This document shows positions 32,961 through 41,104 of a stretch of DNA of 64,000 bases, piece by piece (position 1 is the stretch's first letter; every line of letters starts with the position of its first letter). The notes beneath the pieces were generated by a model, which was not told where the DNA came from, did no database searches, and saw nothing but the letters and a program-made list of their open reading frames with translations. A program made the position numbers and the translations under genes. Origin of the DNA: Pseudoxanthomonas mexicana (GTDB taxonomy: Bacteria; Pseudomonadota; Gammaproteobacteria; Xanthomonadales; Xanthomonadaceae); assembly GCF_001556105.1 (NCBI RefSeq), contig NZ_LSIF01000065.1, forward strand, positions 1-64,000. Reading direction: 5' to 3'.

Positions 32961-34448
32961 ATGACCGACTTCCGAGTAACCCGACGCGAGTTCGTCAAAG
33001 GCTGCGGCGCGGCCGCCATCGTCGGCACCACGGGCGGCAGCCTGATGTTCGCCGATCCGGTCGATGCCGCCGTCAACAGCTACGACACCGTGGTGCACCT
33101 GTTCCTGCGCGGCGGCATCGATGGCCTGAACCTGGTGGTGCCGATCGACGGCGTGGATCGCGGCTTCTACGAAGAAGCGCGCCCCAGCCTGCAGATCGCC
33201 ACCAGCGGTGCTTACGGCGCATTGCCACTGACGCTGTCCGGCGGCGCGACCACCGGCTTCGGCCTGCATCCGTCGGCCACCGGCCTGCGCGACCTGTGGA
33301 ACGACGGCAGGATGGCCATCGTGCACGCGTGCGGCATGGCGACCACGGTGACGCGCAGCCACTTCGACGCGCAGCTCTACATCGACCTCGGCACGCCGGG
33401 CAAATACGGTTCGCCCAGCGGCTGGATGGCGCGCGCGTGGGAAACCCGACCGAACGGCGCCGGCACCCTGCCCGCGCTCGGCGTCAGCGGTACACAGCCG
33501 GCCGGCCTGATGGGCGCGATCGACGCGCTGACCATGAGCAGCCCGTCCGACTTCTCGCTCAACACCACGGCCTGGAGCTGGCAGCGCACGCGGACGGATT
33601 CACCCAGCGGCCTGCGTGGCGTCAGCGAAACCGTGGCCTCGCTGTGGAATGGACAGACGGGCCTGGAGAGCAGCGGCCGCCGCGCCGACGGCGCCCTGCG
33701 CCTGGTCGGGCAGCAGGGCTATGCCAGCCTGCCGGCCAGCTGGCCGACCGGCAACTTCGCGCAACAGCTGTGGACCATCGCGCAGAGCATCCGCTTCGAT
33801 CTGGGCCTGCGCTACGCCACGCTCGACCTCGGCGGCTGGGACACGCACGAAGGCCAGGGCACCGCAGGCAGCGGCTACAACTACTACCAGAACAAGATCG
33901 CCGAACTCTCGCAGGCACTGGCCGCGTTCTATGCCGAACTCAACGGCACCGGTGAAATGGCGCGCGTGACGGTGATCGTGCAGTCGGAATTCGGACGCCG
34001 CGTGCGTGCCAACGCCAACGGCGGCACCGACCACGGCTACGGCAATCCGATGCTCGTGCTCGGCGGCCCGGTGAACGGGCGCCGCTTCTATGGCAGCTGG
34101 CCCGGCCTGAATCCGGAAATCCTCTCGCCGACCTTCGGCGATGTGCCGGTGACCACCGACTACCGTCGCGTGGTATCGGAAATACTGATCCGTCGCATGG
34201 GCAACGCCAACCTCAGCCAGGTCTTCCCCGGCTACACCGGCTACGCCCCGCTCGGCATCATGCAGGGCACCGACCTGGCACCGAAGGTCGACGAGAACAC
34301 TGCGGCCACGGCCGCCTCGATTCCGTCACTGGTGGCGCCGGACACCTCGTCCCCGACGCTGGCGCCGGAACAGCCGATCGAACGCGCCGTGCCCGACTGG
34401 CAGCGTCGTGGCCCGGTGGACCGCATGCTGGTGCGACGGGAGCGATGA
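32961..34448 (+). CDS. DUF1501 family protein with Tat signal
   Basis: This 495-residue protein begins with a twin-arginine signal (VTRREFVKGCGAAAIVGTT), so it is probably exported folded. The body shows FLRGGIDGLNLVVP, LWNDGRMAIVHACG, LDLGGWDTHEGQG and VIVQSEFGRRVRANANGGTDHGYG, which match DUF1501. The fold is related to alkaline phosphatase and sulfatase, and the Asp/His-rich late motifs could bind metal. No reaction is known. It forms a two-gene unit with the DUF1800 gene. Confidence 0.9.
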   Translation: MTDFRVTRREFVKGCGAAAIVGTTGGSLMFADPVDAAVNSYDTVVHLFLRGGIDGLNLVVPIDGVDRGFYEEARPSLQIATSGAYGALPLTLSGGATTGFGLHPSATGLRDLWNDGRMAIVHACGMATTVTRSHFDAQLYIDLGTPGKYGSPSGWMARAWETRPNGAGTLPALGVSGTQPAGLMGAIDALTMSSPSDFSLNTTAWSWQRTRTDSPSGLRGVSETVASLWNGQTGLESSGRRADGALRLVGQQGYASLPASWPTGNFAQQLWTIAQSIRFDLGLRYATLDLGGWDTHEGQGTAGSGYNYYQNKIAELSQALAAFYAELNGTGEMARVTVIVQSEFGRRVRANANGGTDHGYGNPMLVLGGPVNGRRFYGSWPGLNPEILSPTFGDVPVTTDYRRVVSEILIRRMGNANLSQVFPGYTGYAPLGIMQGTDLAPKVDENTAATAASIPSLVAPDTSSPTLAPEQPIERAVPDWQRRGPVDRMLVRRER

Positions 34449-34519
34449 GGCCGCTGCTTGTCCGCCGTTGGCGTGTGTGCTGATCTACGCGCATCGTCGG
34501 GAACATCGGGAAATACCGC

Positions 34520-35560
34520 ATGGAAGCAAAGCACCTCGCGCGCGCATGGATGCTGTCCGCCCTCGCGCTGATCCCTGTCGCAGCCGGGATCGGCTGGTGG
34601 AGTGGACGCGCCAGCATCACCTCGTCCTCGGAACCTGCGGACGCCCCTCCTGCCGTTCCCGATGCCGTTCCGGATACCGTGGTCACCACGTCGAGCCCTG
34701 GCTCTCGTGCACCCCTTGCCACGGCCGGCCAGCCGCTACCGGATCTGTCTGCACCGTTGCGCACCATCCCGCCGGAGTTGAAACGTCGCGCGGACGGCGG
34801 TGAGCCGGGCGCCGCCTGTCGTCTCGCGGCAGAAATGGAGTTGTGCGAGGACATCCGCCGCAGGCTGGATGAAGCCGCCACCAACCTGAACTTGCAGGGT
34901 TCATGGGGCGGCCCGTTGAGCGCGAAACAACAGGACATGCGGCGGAACATGCAGCAGCGTGAGGCAGAGCGCAGCGAGCGCCTGCTGCAGGAAAGCACGC
35001 ATTGCGAAGGCGTCCCCGCATTCTCTTCCCGCGAACGGGTGCACTACTGGCGCAGCGCGGCGATGGGCGGCAGCCTGGCGGCCATCAACTATTACGTGAT
35101 GGGACGTCCGTTCCGGCCCGAGAACACGCTGGCCGACCTGGACGCATTGCGGCAGTTCCAGCATGAAGCCGCCACCATTGCGGAGCGCGGCGTGGCTTCC
35201 GGCGATATCCAGACCACGATTGCCCTGGCCGAAGCCTATTCCCCCCTTAGCAGACGCCGCAGCCTGCTCAGTCAGGCCGTCTCACCGAACGCCAGCAAGT
35301 CGCTGGCGCTCTGGCTCCAGACTCAATCCCTGCTCGACCAGCCACCGCCAGGCGGCCGCCCGCAGGGGCATCTGTTTGCGTCCGGGATCACCGAGCTCGA
35401 AAAAACCATGGACGCCGCCACCCTGCGCCTCGCACGTGAACAGGCGTCGGCTTATCGGCGTGAGGCGCCGACACCTGCCCTGGTGACGACCCCGCGTTCC
35501 GGCAACACCATGGCCAGCGGCGGACCAGAGGTTCTGCAGCGCGAATTCTGCAGCCGATGA
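34520..35560 (+). CDS. membrane-anchored hypothetical protein
   Basis: This 346-residue protein has one N-terminal membrane anchor (AWMLSALALIPVAAGIGWW). A Pro/Ser-rich linker follows, then an Arg/Gln-rich helical region with features of tetratricopeptide/Sel1-like repeats (GEPGAACRLAAEMELC, YWRSAAMGGSLAAINYYVMG, GVASGDIQTTIALAEAY). It is probably periplasmic. I cannot assign it to a family. It follows the DUF1501 gene by about 70 bases on the same strand. Confidence 0.68.
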   Translation: MEAKHLARAWMLSALALIPVAAGIGWWSGRASITSSSEPADAPPAVPDAVPDTVVTTSSPGSRAPLATAGQPLPDLSAPLRTIPPELKRRADGGEPGAACRLAAEMELCEDIRRRLDEAATNLNLQGSWGGPLSAKQQDMRRNMQQREAERSERLLQESTHCEGVPAFSSRERVHYWRSAAMGGSLAAINYYVMGRPFRPENTLADLDALRQFQHEAATIAERGVASGDIQTTIALAEAYSPLSRRRSLLSQAVSPNASKSLALWLQTQSLLDQPPPGGRPQGHLFASGITELEKTMDAATLRLAREQASAYRREAPTPALVTTPRSGNTMASGGPEVLQREFCSR

Positions 35561-35766
35561 CGCCTCATCTCGGCTGCGTGTGCTCAACCGCCGCGTGTGT
35601 GCCTCGCCTTCCGCCGTTCCGTTTCCTTCTCGCTCGCGGATTGCCGACCGAACCATAGCCTGCATGTTCGCTGCCCTTCGACGGCACCCGGATCGGCAGA
35701 CCCACGTCGCGCCCCTCAGGAACGTCGGGGTCACAAGCGCCTCACATCCTCCACGCCTCCCCCGCG

Positions 35767-36303
35767 TCAACGCGCGGGGACAGGCGAGACGGCGCAACGC
35801 GAGTTCAGGCCCGCCACCACGTCGCGATTGGCCAAGGCCACGGCAGCGCCCAGATCCTCATAGAGTTCTTCCTCGCTGCCCCACCAGTTGACGGAGGGAG
35901 CACGCGGACGGACGAGGAACGGTGTCGTGCCGTCGACAGCCACTTCCAGCACCACGACAGGCGTGTTGATGCCGTGCTGCTGGCTCATGTACAGGCGCTT
36001 CAGCCGGACCACTGCGTCCAGCGCACCGGCGCGCTTTTGCTCTGCCAGACCGGAAGCGAGCAGTTGATCCCTGACCAGCGTGGCCGCTCCCTCGAAGCGC
36101 AGCTCGCGATTGCCGAACATGCCCGCCGACTCGCCGGCGGGCCGCGCATCCACCACCTCCACCAGCGTGACCGGGCAGCGCAGCGGCGTGGCGACGCCCT
36201 GCACCGTCAACCGCGTCGGCTGCAGCGCCGTCGTCTCCGTCATGCTGACGCAACCGCTGGCCGCCAGCGCCGCGGCTAGCGCGAACGCGACGCCATGCCT
36301 CAC
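35767..36303 (-). CDS. putative lipoprotein
   Basis: This 178-residue protein has a lipoprotein signal (AFALAAALAASGCVSM; lipobox ASGC). The mature part (RCPVTLVEVVDARP, DQLLASGLAEQKRAGALDAVVRLKRLYMSQQHG) resembles periplasmic lipoproteins that sit under YajG-like or ABC-auxiliary annotations, though I would not assign one. It overlaps the upstream gene by 4 bases (ATGA), so the two are expressed together. Confidence 0.75.
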   Translation of the reverse strand: MRHGVAFALAAALAASGCVSMTETTALQPTRLTVQGVATPLRCPVTLVEVVDARPAGESAGMFGNRELRFEGAATLVRDQLLASGLAEQKRAGALDAVVRLKRLYMSQQHGINTPVVVLEVAVDGTTPFLVRPRAPSVNWWGSEEELYEDLGAAVALANRDVVAGLNSRCAVSPVPAR

Positions 36304-37349
36304 GGCGTGCCTCCCTGCGTGGCGTCCACGGCCTCCACCGGTGCAGGCGTCGCGTCGACCGCGTCAGCGGCAGGCGCTTCCGGCGTCGACGTCGGCGCAG
36401 CGCCGACCTCGGCCACGACGCTGGCCTCTGCGGGCGTGGCAGCTGCCGCCACGGACGCTCGCAGCGCATCGGGCGACACCGGGTAGTAGCCGTGCAGGGC
36501 ATCGCCCGAGTGCTTGCCCATGCGGCTCCACACCCAGTCCTTGCCCGTGCGCACGTGCTGCCCGTTGAACATGCGGCCGTTGAAGGCCGTCGAGCCCTTC
36601 TTCGGCGTCGCGCGCTCGGCCCGACCTTCCGCGGAGAAGTCGTAGGCCAGCATGTCGGTCACCTGCGCCACCCCCGTGTCGAGCAGCATCGCCAAGGGCG
36701 CGCTGCCGAGCGCTGCCCAGCGCACGGCGGTCTGCTCGGACTTCTCGCCGTCGACCGCGTCGATGGGGAAGTTGAAGTGGTACGTGTACGTCAACCGGTT
36801 GCGCACTTTCGGCTTGCCGTTGGACTTGGTTTCCCGGTCGATCAGATGCGCATTGACCTGCACCACCATGTTTTCGAACTTGGCGTCGATGGCGTAGCGC
36901 GGCACGATCACCAGCACGCCCGTGGCCGGCGCCACGCTGCAGCCGATCGAGGGAAACTGGGTGCCGGTCGCGGCCGGCGCATTGCACACGCTGATCTGTG
37001 GTTGCGGAGACAGTCCCTCGGACGGCAGCTTCTCGCGCAACGCGGCTTCCATGCGTTGATTGAACGGATAGTCGACCAACTGGTTGCGCAGCTCGGCCGC
37101 GCGCTCTTCGCCGTTGGACACCGCCGCCTTGTCGATCGCGGTCCCGATCAGTGCACCCAGCAGGCCGCCCACCGCAGCGCCTGTGGCCGCACCGTTGGCG
37201 GGCACATCGATGGCCAGTTCCTGCTGCGCCAGCACGATCTCGACGGGAAGTTGTTCCGCGACCGGCATCGCCGGCACTTCCGGCCTGGCCGCATACGCAG
37301 GCAACGACACGATGGCCACACCCGCGGCCGCATACCACAGCTTGTTCAT
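36300..37349 (-). CDS. exported hypothetical protein with glycine-zipper-like segment
   Basis: The 349-residue protein has a signal peptide (LWYAAAGVAIVSLPAYAA). A glycine-rich hydrophobic segment (NGAATGAAVGGLLGALIGTAID) resembles glycine zippers found in envelope proteins. The central domain (QISVCNAPAATG, VPRYAIDAKFENMVVQVNAHLI, YTYHFNFPIDAVDGEK) has strand-like character. The C-terminal 60 residues are an Ala/Pro/Thr-rich, probably unstructured tail. The start at 37349 has an AGGGGGA box. It forms a two-gene operon with the downstream lipoprotein. Family unknown. Confidence 0.72.
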   Translation of the reverse strand: MNKLWYAAAGVAIVSLPAYAARPEVPAMPVAEQLPVEIVLAQQELAIDVPANGAATGAAVGGLLGALIGTAIDKAAVSNGEERAAELRNQLVDYPFNQRMEAALREKLPSEGLSPQPQISVCNAPAATGTQFPSIGCSVAPATGVLVIVPRYAIDAKFENMVVQVNAHLIDRETKSNGKPKVRNRLTYTYHFNFPIDAVDGEKSEQTAVRWAALGSAPLAMLLDTGVAQVTDMLAYDFSAEGRAERATPKKGSTAFNGRMFNGQHVRTGKDWVWSRMGKHSGDALHGYYPVSPDALRASVAAAATPAEASVVAEVGAAPTSTPEAPAADAVDATPAPVEAVDATQGGTP

Positions 37350-37527
37350 GGAAGTCCCCCTGGATGGAATGGGCGACGCATGCGCGTCGCGCGATCCAGG
37401 CAGGTCGTGTAGCGGCATTACCCCTAACACCGCGCGCCTTCCTGGACGCGGCGAGTGTCGCCAAACCCAGGCGTTCCGGCAAGCCGCATCGCGGCATGCC
37501 GGGGTTACCCCGGCAACGCCAGCGCGC

Positions 37528-38670
37528 TTATGCCTTCCGCGCGTGCCACGCCTTCAGCAGTTCCGCTTCCTTCTCGCGGGTGATGCCGGCGTTGAGCTTG
37601 GCCTGGCGCTCGGCCGGCAGGCTGCGGAACCACGCCAGCAGATCCTGCACCGTGGTGGCCAACGGACGGAAGGTCAGGCCGGCGGCGATCGCACGCTGAT
37701 TGCTGACCGAGCCGTAGCCGGCGTACTCGCTGTCCTTCGACGGCACCCAGATCGGCAGGCCGACCTGCTGTTCCTCCAGGAACTTCGGTGACACGTGCGT
37801 CAGCGTCATGCCGCCGCCGGTGACGGCCTGGCAGCCGTGCAGCATGGCGTCCATCGACAGCGTGTAGTCGGGGCCGCAGGCGTTGAAGACGCCGGTGGTC
37901 TTCGCTTCGGCCAGGCGGATCATCCACTCGCCCAGGTCACGGCCGTCGATGATCTGGATGGGATCGCTGCCCTCGCCCGGCACCAGGATCTCGCCGCCCT
38001 GCGCCACGCGGTGCGGCCAGTAGGTGAAGCGGTCGGTCTCGTCGCGCGGGCCGACGATGTAGCCCGGCCGCACGATGGTGACGTTCTTGCCGAACTGCTT
38101 GTGCGCTTCGGCCTCGCTCAGCGCCTTCAGCGGGCCGTACAGGTTGCCGATGTCGGCACGCAACGATTCCTGCGTTTCCGCCATCGCGTCCTTGCCCTTG
38201 TACTGCGCCAGCGCCGCGGTCTCGTTGATGCCGGGCCTGCTGCCGTCGGCATAGACCGAGATGGTCGAAATGAAGAGGTAGTGGCCGACGTTGCCCTTCA
38301 GCACCTTGCCCGCATCGCGCACCCAGAACGGGAGGCTGGTGGGGTTGTCGATGCAGACATCCCACTTGCGGCCCTTCATCGCGGCCAGGTCGCCGGTGTT
38401 GCGGTCGCCGTGCAGTTGTTCGACCTCGGATGGCCACTCAGGTGACGGCCGCTTGCCGCGGTTGAACAGGGTGACCTTGTGGCCGCGCTTCAGCGCGTAG
38501 TCCACCTGGAACGGCCCGGTGAAGCCGGTTCCGCCGAGGATCAGGATGTTCAGCGGTTTGGACGCCTTGCCGACCGGCTTGGCGTCGCTGGCGGCGGAGG
38601 CGAATGACGGCAGTGCGGCCGCGGCGGCGGCCAGTGCGCCCAGCTTGAACAGGTCACGACGGGTGGTCAT
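37528..38670 (-). CDS. Tat-exported NAD-dependent epimerase/dehydratase-like protein
   Basis: The 380-residue protein starts with a twin-arginine signal (MTTRRDLFKLGALAAAAAAL), then an extended-SDR nucleotide-binding motif (LNILILGGTGFTGPFQV), DRNTGDLAAMKGRKWDV and HYLFISTISVYAD. An YxxxK dyad is not obvious: YGPLKALSEAEAHKQ is the nearest candidate region. Export of a Rossmann-fold NAD protein by Tat is unusual but fits a folded protein with bound cofactor. Start chosen at 38670 with GGAG 7 bases upstream. Confidence 0.82.
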   Translation of the reverse strand: MTTRRDLFKLGALAAAAAALPSFASAASDAKPVGKASKPLNILILGGTGFTGPFQVDYALKRGHKVTLFNRGKRPSPEWPSEVEQLHGDRNTGDLAAMKGRKWDVCIDNPTSLPFWVRDAGKVLKGNVGHYLFISTISVYADGSRPGINETAALAQYKGKDAMAETQESLRADIGNLYGPLKALSEAEAHKQFGKNVTIVRPGYIVGPRDETDRFTYWPHRVAQGGEILVPGEGSDPIQIIDGRDLGEWMIRLAEAKTTGVFNACGPDYTLSMDAMLHGCQAVTGGGMTLTHVSPKFLEEQQVGLPIWVPSKDSEYAGYGSVSNQRAIAAGLTFRPLATTVQDLLAWFRSLPAERQAKLNAGITREKEAELLKAWHARKA

Positions 38671-39256
38671 GCGAGAGCTCCCCAGCATCGGTCAGGAAAC
38701 CGACTAGATAGCACCGTCGCCGACGCCCTACCCCTGCCGGAAGTCGTTGTGACTTCCTGTGCGTCCCGCGCGGACACCCTCATGGACGACCTGGCCCCGG
38801 TCCCGGCAGGCGTTCTGCAGGGCTTCCGACGCGGGTATGCACAGATGCAGTGGCAGACCCCGGCGTGACCACGACGGCCCCGGGACCCTGTGCCGACCAC
38901 GTGGGTACGAAAGATGGCCGACAACATCCAACGTTGGACCTTCGGGATGGAACGACGGATCAACAAGATCCAGCGCCCGATCTTTTTGACGGAACGACCG
39001 ATCAAAAACATCCAACGCCCGGTCTTTTTGATGGAACGACCGATCAAAAACATCCAACGCCCGATCTTTTTGATGGAACGACCGATCAAAAACATCCACC
39101 GCCGGACGCTTCTGTGAGAAGAGGGGTGCAGGATCGGGGACATCGACGGCGCTCAGCGGCGTCACGCCCCGCCCGACACCGCGACGGTGACCGCGGCCGC
39201 CCCTACCCGCCCTGTGCGTTGGTCCCGTGAAGGGGCCACCTGAAAGGAGACGTGCG
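38671..39256. other. 586-base gap with tandem repeats
   Basis: No gene can be named with confidence. The centre (38946-39113) is a tandem array described separately. Its unit length of 42 bases, divisible by 3, keeps several frames open on both strands (for example plus 38890-39117 and minus 38667-39143), each giving a 14-residue repeat, so open frames here are weak evidence of coding. The rest holds the promoter side of the Tat-exported epimerase-like gene and of the SGNH hydrolase gene. Confidence 0.6.
38946..39113. repeat. 42-base tandem repeat array (four units)
   Basis: Units run 38946-38987, 38988-39029, 39030-39071 and 39072-39113. Units 2 and 3 are nearly identical; units 1 and 4 have diverged, and a degenerate partial unit precedes at about 38913. 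Each junction carries TTTTTGAT and ATCAAAAA, 8-base inverted arms 10 bases apart, so the array can form a row of hairpins on either strand. It is much more AT-rich than its surroundings. There are no unique spacers, so it is not a CRISPR array. Confidence 0.9.
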
Positions 39257-40150
39257 ATGCCCGCTTCGCAGTCATTGATGACCACCCGCCGCGGCGAGTT
39301 CCGCACGCTGTACCGCGCCCTCGCCCGCAAGCCCGCCGCCTTCGCTTCCACGCCCATCGTGTTCTGCGAAGGCGATTCGTGGTTCTCCACGCCGCTGGCG
39401 ATGAACCTGCTGGACTGGCTGGTGTTCCCGGCGCCGAAGGATGAGAAGAAAGGCGTGCCCCTGTTCGGCGCCGGCGGCCTGTTCTTCCGCACCGAGGACA
39501 GCGGCGACCTGGCCGTGGACATGTTCACCGCGCGCGGCATCCGCGACCTGTCCACGTGGTACCGCGGCTTCGAGTTCGACCTGGTGCTGGTCAGCGCAGG
39601 CGGCAACGACTTCGTCGACACCTTCCTGCAGACCACGTTCCGCGGCGCTGCACCGATGAGTCCGTCCGCCGCTTTCCAGCGCGTGGTCGACACCGGTCGC
39701 TACGACGAGGTACTCGCACGCTATCGTGCCTTCATCACCGCGTTCCAGGCCATCCGCCCGCACACCCCGATCCTGGCGCACACCTACGACTACCCGCGCG
39801 AACTCGGTCGCGCCGCACAGCTGACGCTCGGCAACCTGGGCGCCGCCGCGCTGCTGAAGAAAGGCGTGGGCCCGTGGATCGGCAACAAGGTCGCGCACGT
39901 GCTGCCGCGGATCGAACAACAGCGCGAGTTCGCCCGCCTGCTGATCGACGGCTTCGTCGAGCGCGTATTGATCCCGCTGCGCGACGACCGCACCACCGGC
40001 AAGGTGTTCGACTTCGTCGACCTGCGCGGCGTGCTGACCAACAGCAATCAATGGTTCGACGAGATGCACCCGACGGGCGCGGGCTTCGCCGCGCTTGCGA
40101 CCAAGTTCCGCCAGCAGATGCGGGCGAAGCTGGAGATCAAGCTGGGGTGA
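39257..40150 (+). CDS. SGNH/GDSL-like hydrolase
   Basis: This 297-residue protein has the SGNH-hydrolase pattern. Block I is VFCEGDSWFS (nucleophile serine), block III-like is LVLVSAGGNDFVDTF, and block V is FDEMHPTGAGFAALA with the catalytic Asp and His. A basic N-terminus and lack of a signal peptide suggest a cytoplasmic enzyme. Ester substrate unknown. AAAGGAGA precedes the start at 39257. A palindromic repeat follows the gene. Confidence 0.85.
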   Translation: MPASQSLMTTRRGEFRTLYRALARKPAAFASTPIVFCEGDSWFSTPLAMNLLDWLVFPAPKDEKKGVPLFGAGGLFFRTEDSGDLAVDMFTARGIRDLSTWYRGFEFDLVLVSAGGNDFVDTFLQTTFRGAAPMSPSAAFQRVVDTGRYDEVLARYRAFITAFQAIRPHTPILAHTYDYPRELGRAAQLTLGNLGAAALLKKGVGPWIGNKVAHVLPRIEQQREFARLLIDGFVERVLIPLRDDRTTGKVFDFVDLRGVLTNSNQWFDEMHPTGAGFAALATKFRQQMRAKLEIKLG

Positions 40151-40166
40151 AGGCTGTACCTGGCTT

Positions 40167-40256
40167 CGTAGGATGGGTTGAGCGTAGCGATACCCATCAA
40201 GCAGCTCACCTGCCACGATGATGATGGGTATCGCCTTCGGCTCAACCCATCCTACG
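40167..40256. repeat. palindromic intergenic repeat
   Basis: CGTAGGATGGGTTGAGC (40167) continuing AGCGATACCCATCA, and the inverted TGATGGGTATCGCC continuing GGCTCAACCCATCCTACG (to 40256), face each other around a short centre. The composition resembles the GTAGGATGGGTTGAGCG-type repeats found widely between bacterial genes. It lies between convergent genes and could act as a bidirectional transcript end. Confidence 0.85.
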
Positions 40257-40265
40257 GGCTACGGA

Positions 40266-41021
40266 CTAGGGTGAGATGTCCCGTGGTTTTGCAGGAACGG
40301 GCTTGTTCCTTGTCGCCCTGAATTCGTCGATCCTGGCGTCGACATCCCTGTCGATCTGTCGCCACGACATCAGGTGCCGGGTGGAGAACGAGTAGTCGAT
40401 CTCCACACCATCGCGCCCGGTCCTGGTCACGCTGCAGGCCGGCGATGGCGCGACCATCCGTGGGCAACGCAGCATGAAGTATCCCTCCCCTTCCCTGATG
40501 TAGACATCGTCTCCCTTGCTTTCGTCCTGTCCCGTGTGGTTATCCCAGTAGCGGGTCAATCCGTCGAGCTCACTGGCGAGCGGCGTCAGCCTGCCCGTGC
40601 TGTTCATCCGCCTCAGCCACTCGTCCATGGGGTACAGCGAACCGGGCGGCCGGATCATGAGGTGGATCTTGTTGCCGTAGCCCAGCCGCTCGAACTCGTC
40701 CCTGACCGAGTCGTCGTAGGGCCTGATGCCCGGCAACAGCGCGGTGATGGAAATCGCGCCGACCCGCGAGAATTCCGTTTTCGGATTTGGCCACCGGCCA
40801 CGTCGCTTGATAGCCTCGCCGTAGTGGTAGGCGAGCGGAATTTCATAACGGTAGCCCGCCAGTTCGTAGCGCACGGGCGTGTGGAGATCCGCTCCACCGC
40901 CTCCGTCGATGCATCCCGACAACAGGGCCGCCAGAAGGACACCGGGCCAACGCCAGCTCACGGCCGGCACACGTGCAAATCCTCTCGCCTGTCGACTCAT
41001 CCGCATGGAATGCCTTGTCAT
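40266..41021 (-). CDS. putative lipoprotein, 251 aa
   Basis: The protein has a basic N-terminus followed by a lipoprotein signal (PGVLLAALLSGCIDGGG; lipobox LSGC). The mature domain is soluble, with RYELAGYRYEIPLAYHYGEA, SITALLPGIRPYDDSVRDEF and a late CSVTRTGRDGVEIDYSFS. I do not recognise the family. GGGAGG precedes the ATG at 41021. It is convergent with the SGNH hydrolase gene. Confidence 0.75.
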   Translation of the reverse strand: MTRHSMRMSRQARGFARVPAVSWRWPGVLLAALLSGCIDGGGGADLHTPVRYELAGYRYEIPLAYHYGEAIKRRGRWPNPKTEFSRVGAISITALLPGIRPYDDSVRDEFERLGYGNKIHLMIRPPGSLYPMDEWLRRMNSTGRLTPLASELDGLTRYWDNHTGQDESKGDDVYIREGEGYFMLRCPRMVAPSPACSVTRTGRDGVEIDYSFSTRHLMSWRQIDRDVDARIDEFRATRNKPVPAKPRDISP

Positions 41022-41104
41022 GCGACCTCCCGGAGTGTGGTAACCGCTGTGAAGCCGCGAACTGTGCAGAATGGATCGAACCACCCTGTTCCGCATCCTA
41101 CGGT

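Noticed and set aside
38946..39113. CRISPR array
   Set aside because: Units are contiguous, without unique spacers, and no cas gene is nearby.
38667..39230. Repeat-peptide genes on either strand
   Set aside because: Several frames are open for the same reason (repeat length divisible by 3); no ribosome site or family favours one, so none was called.
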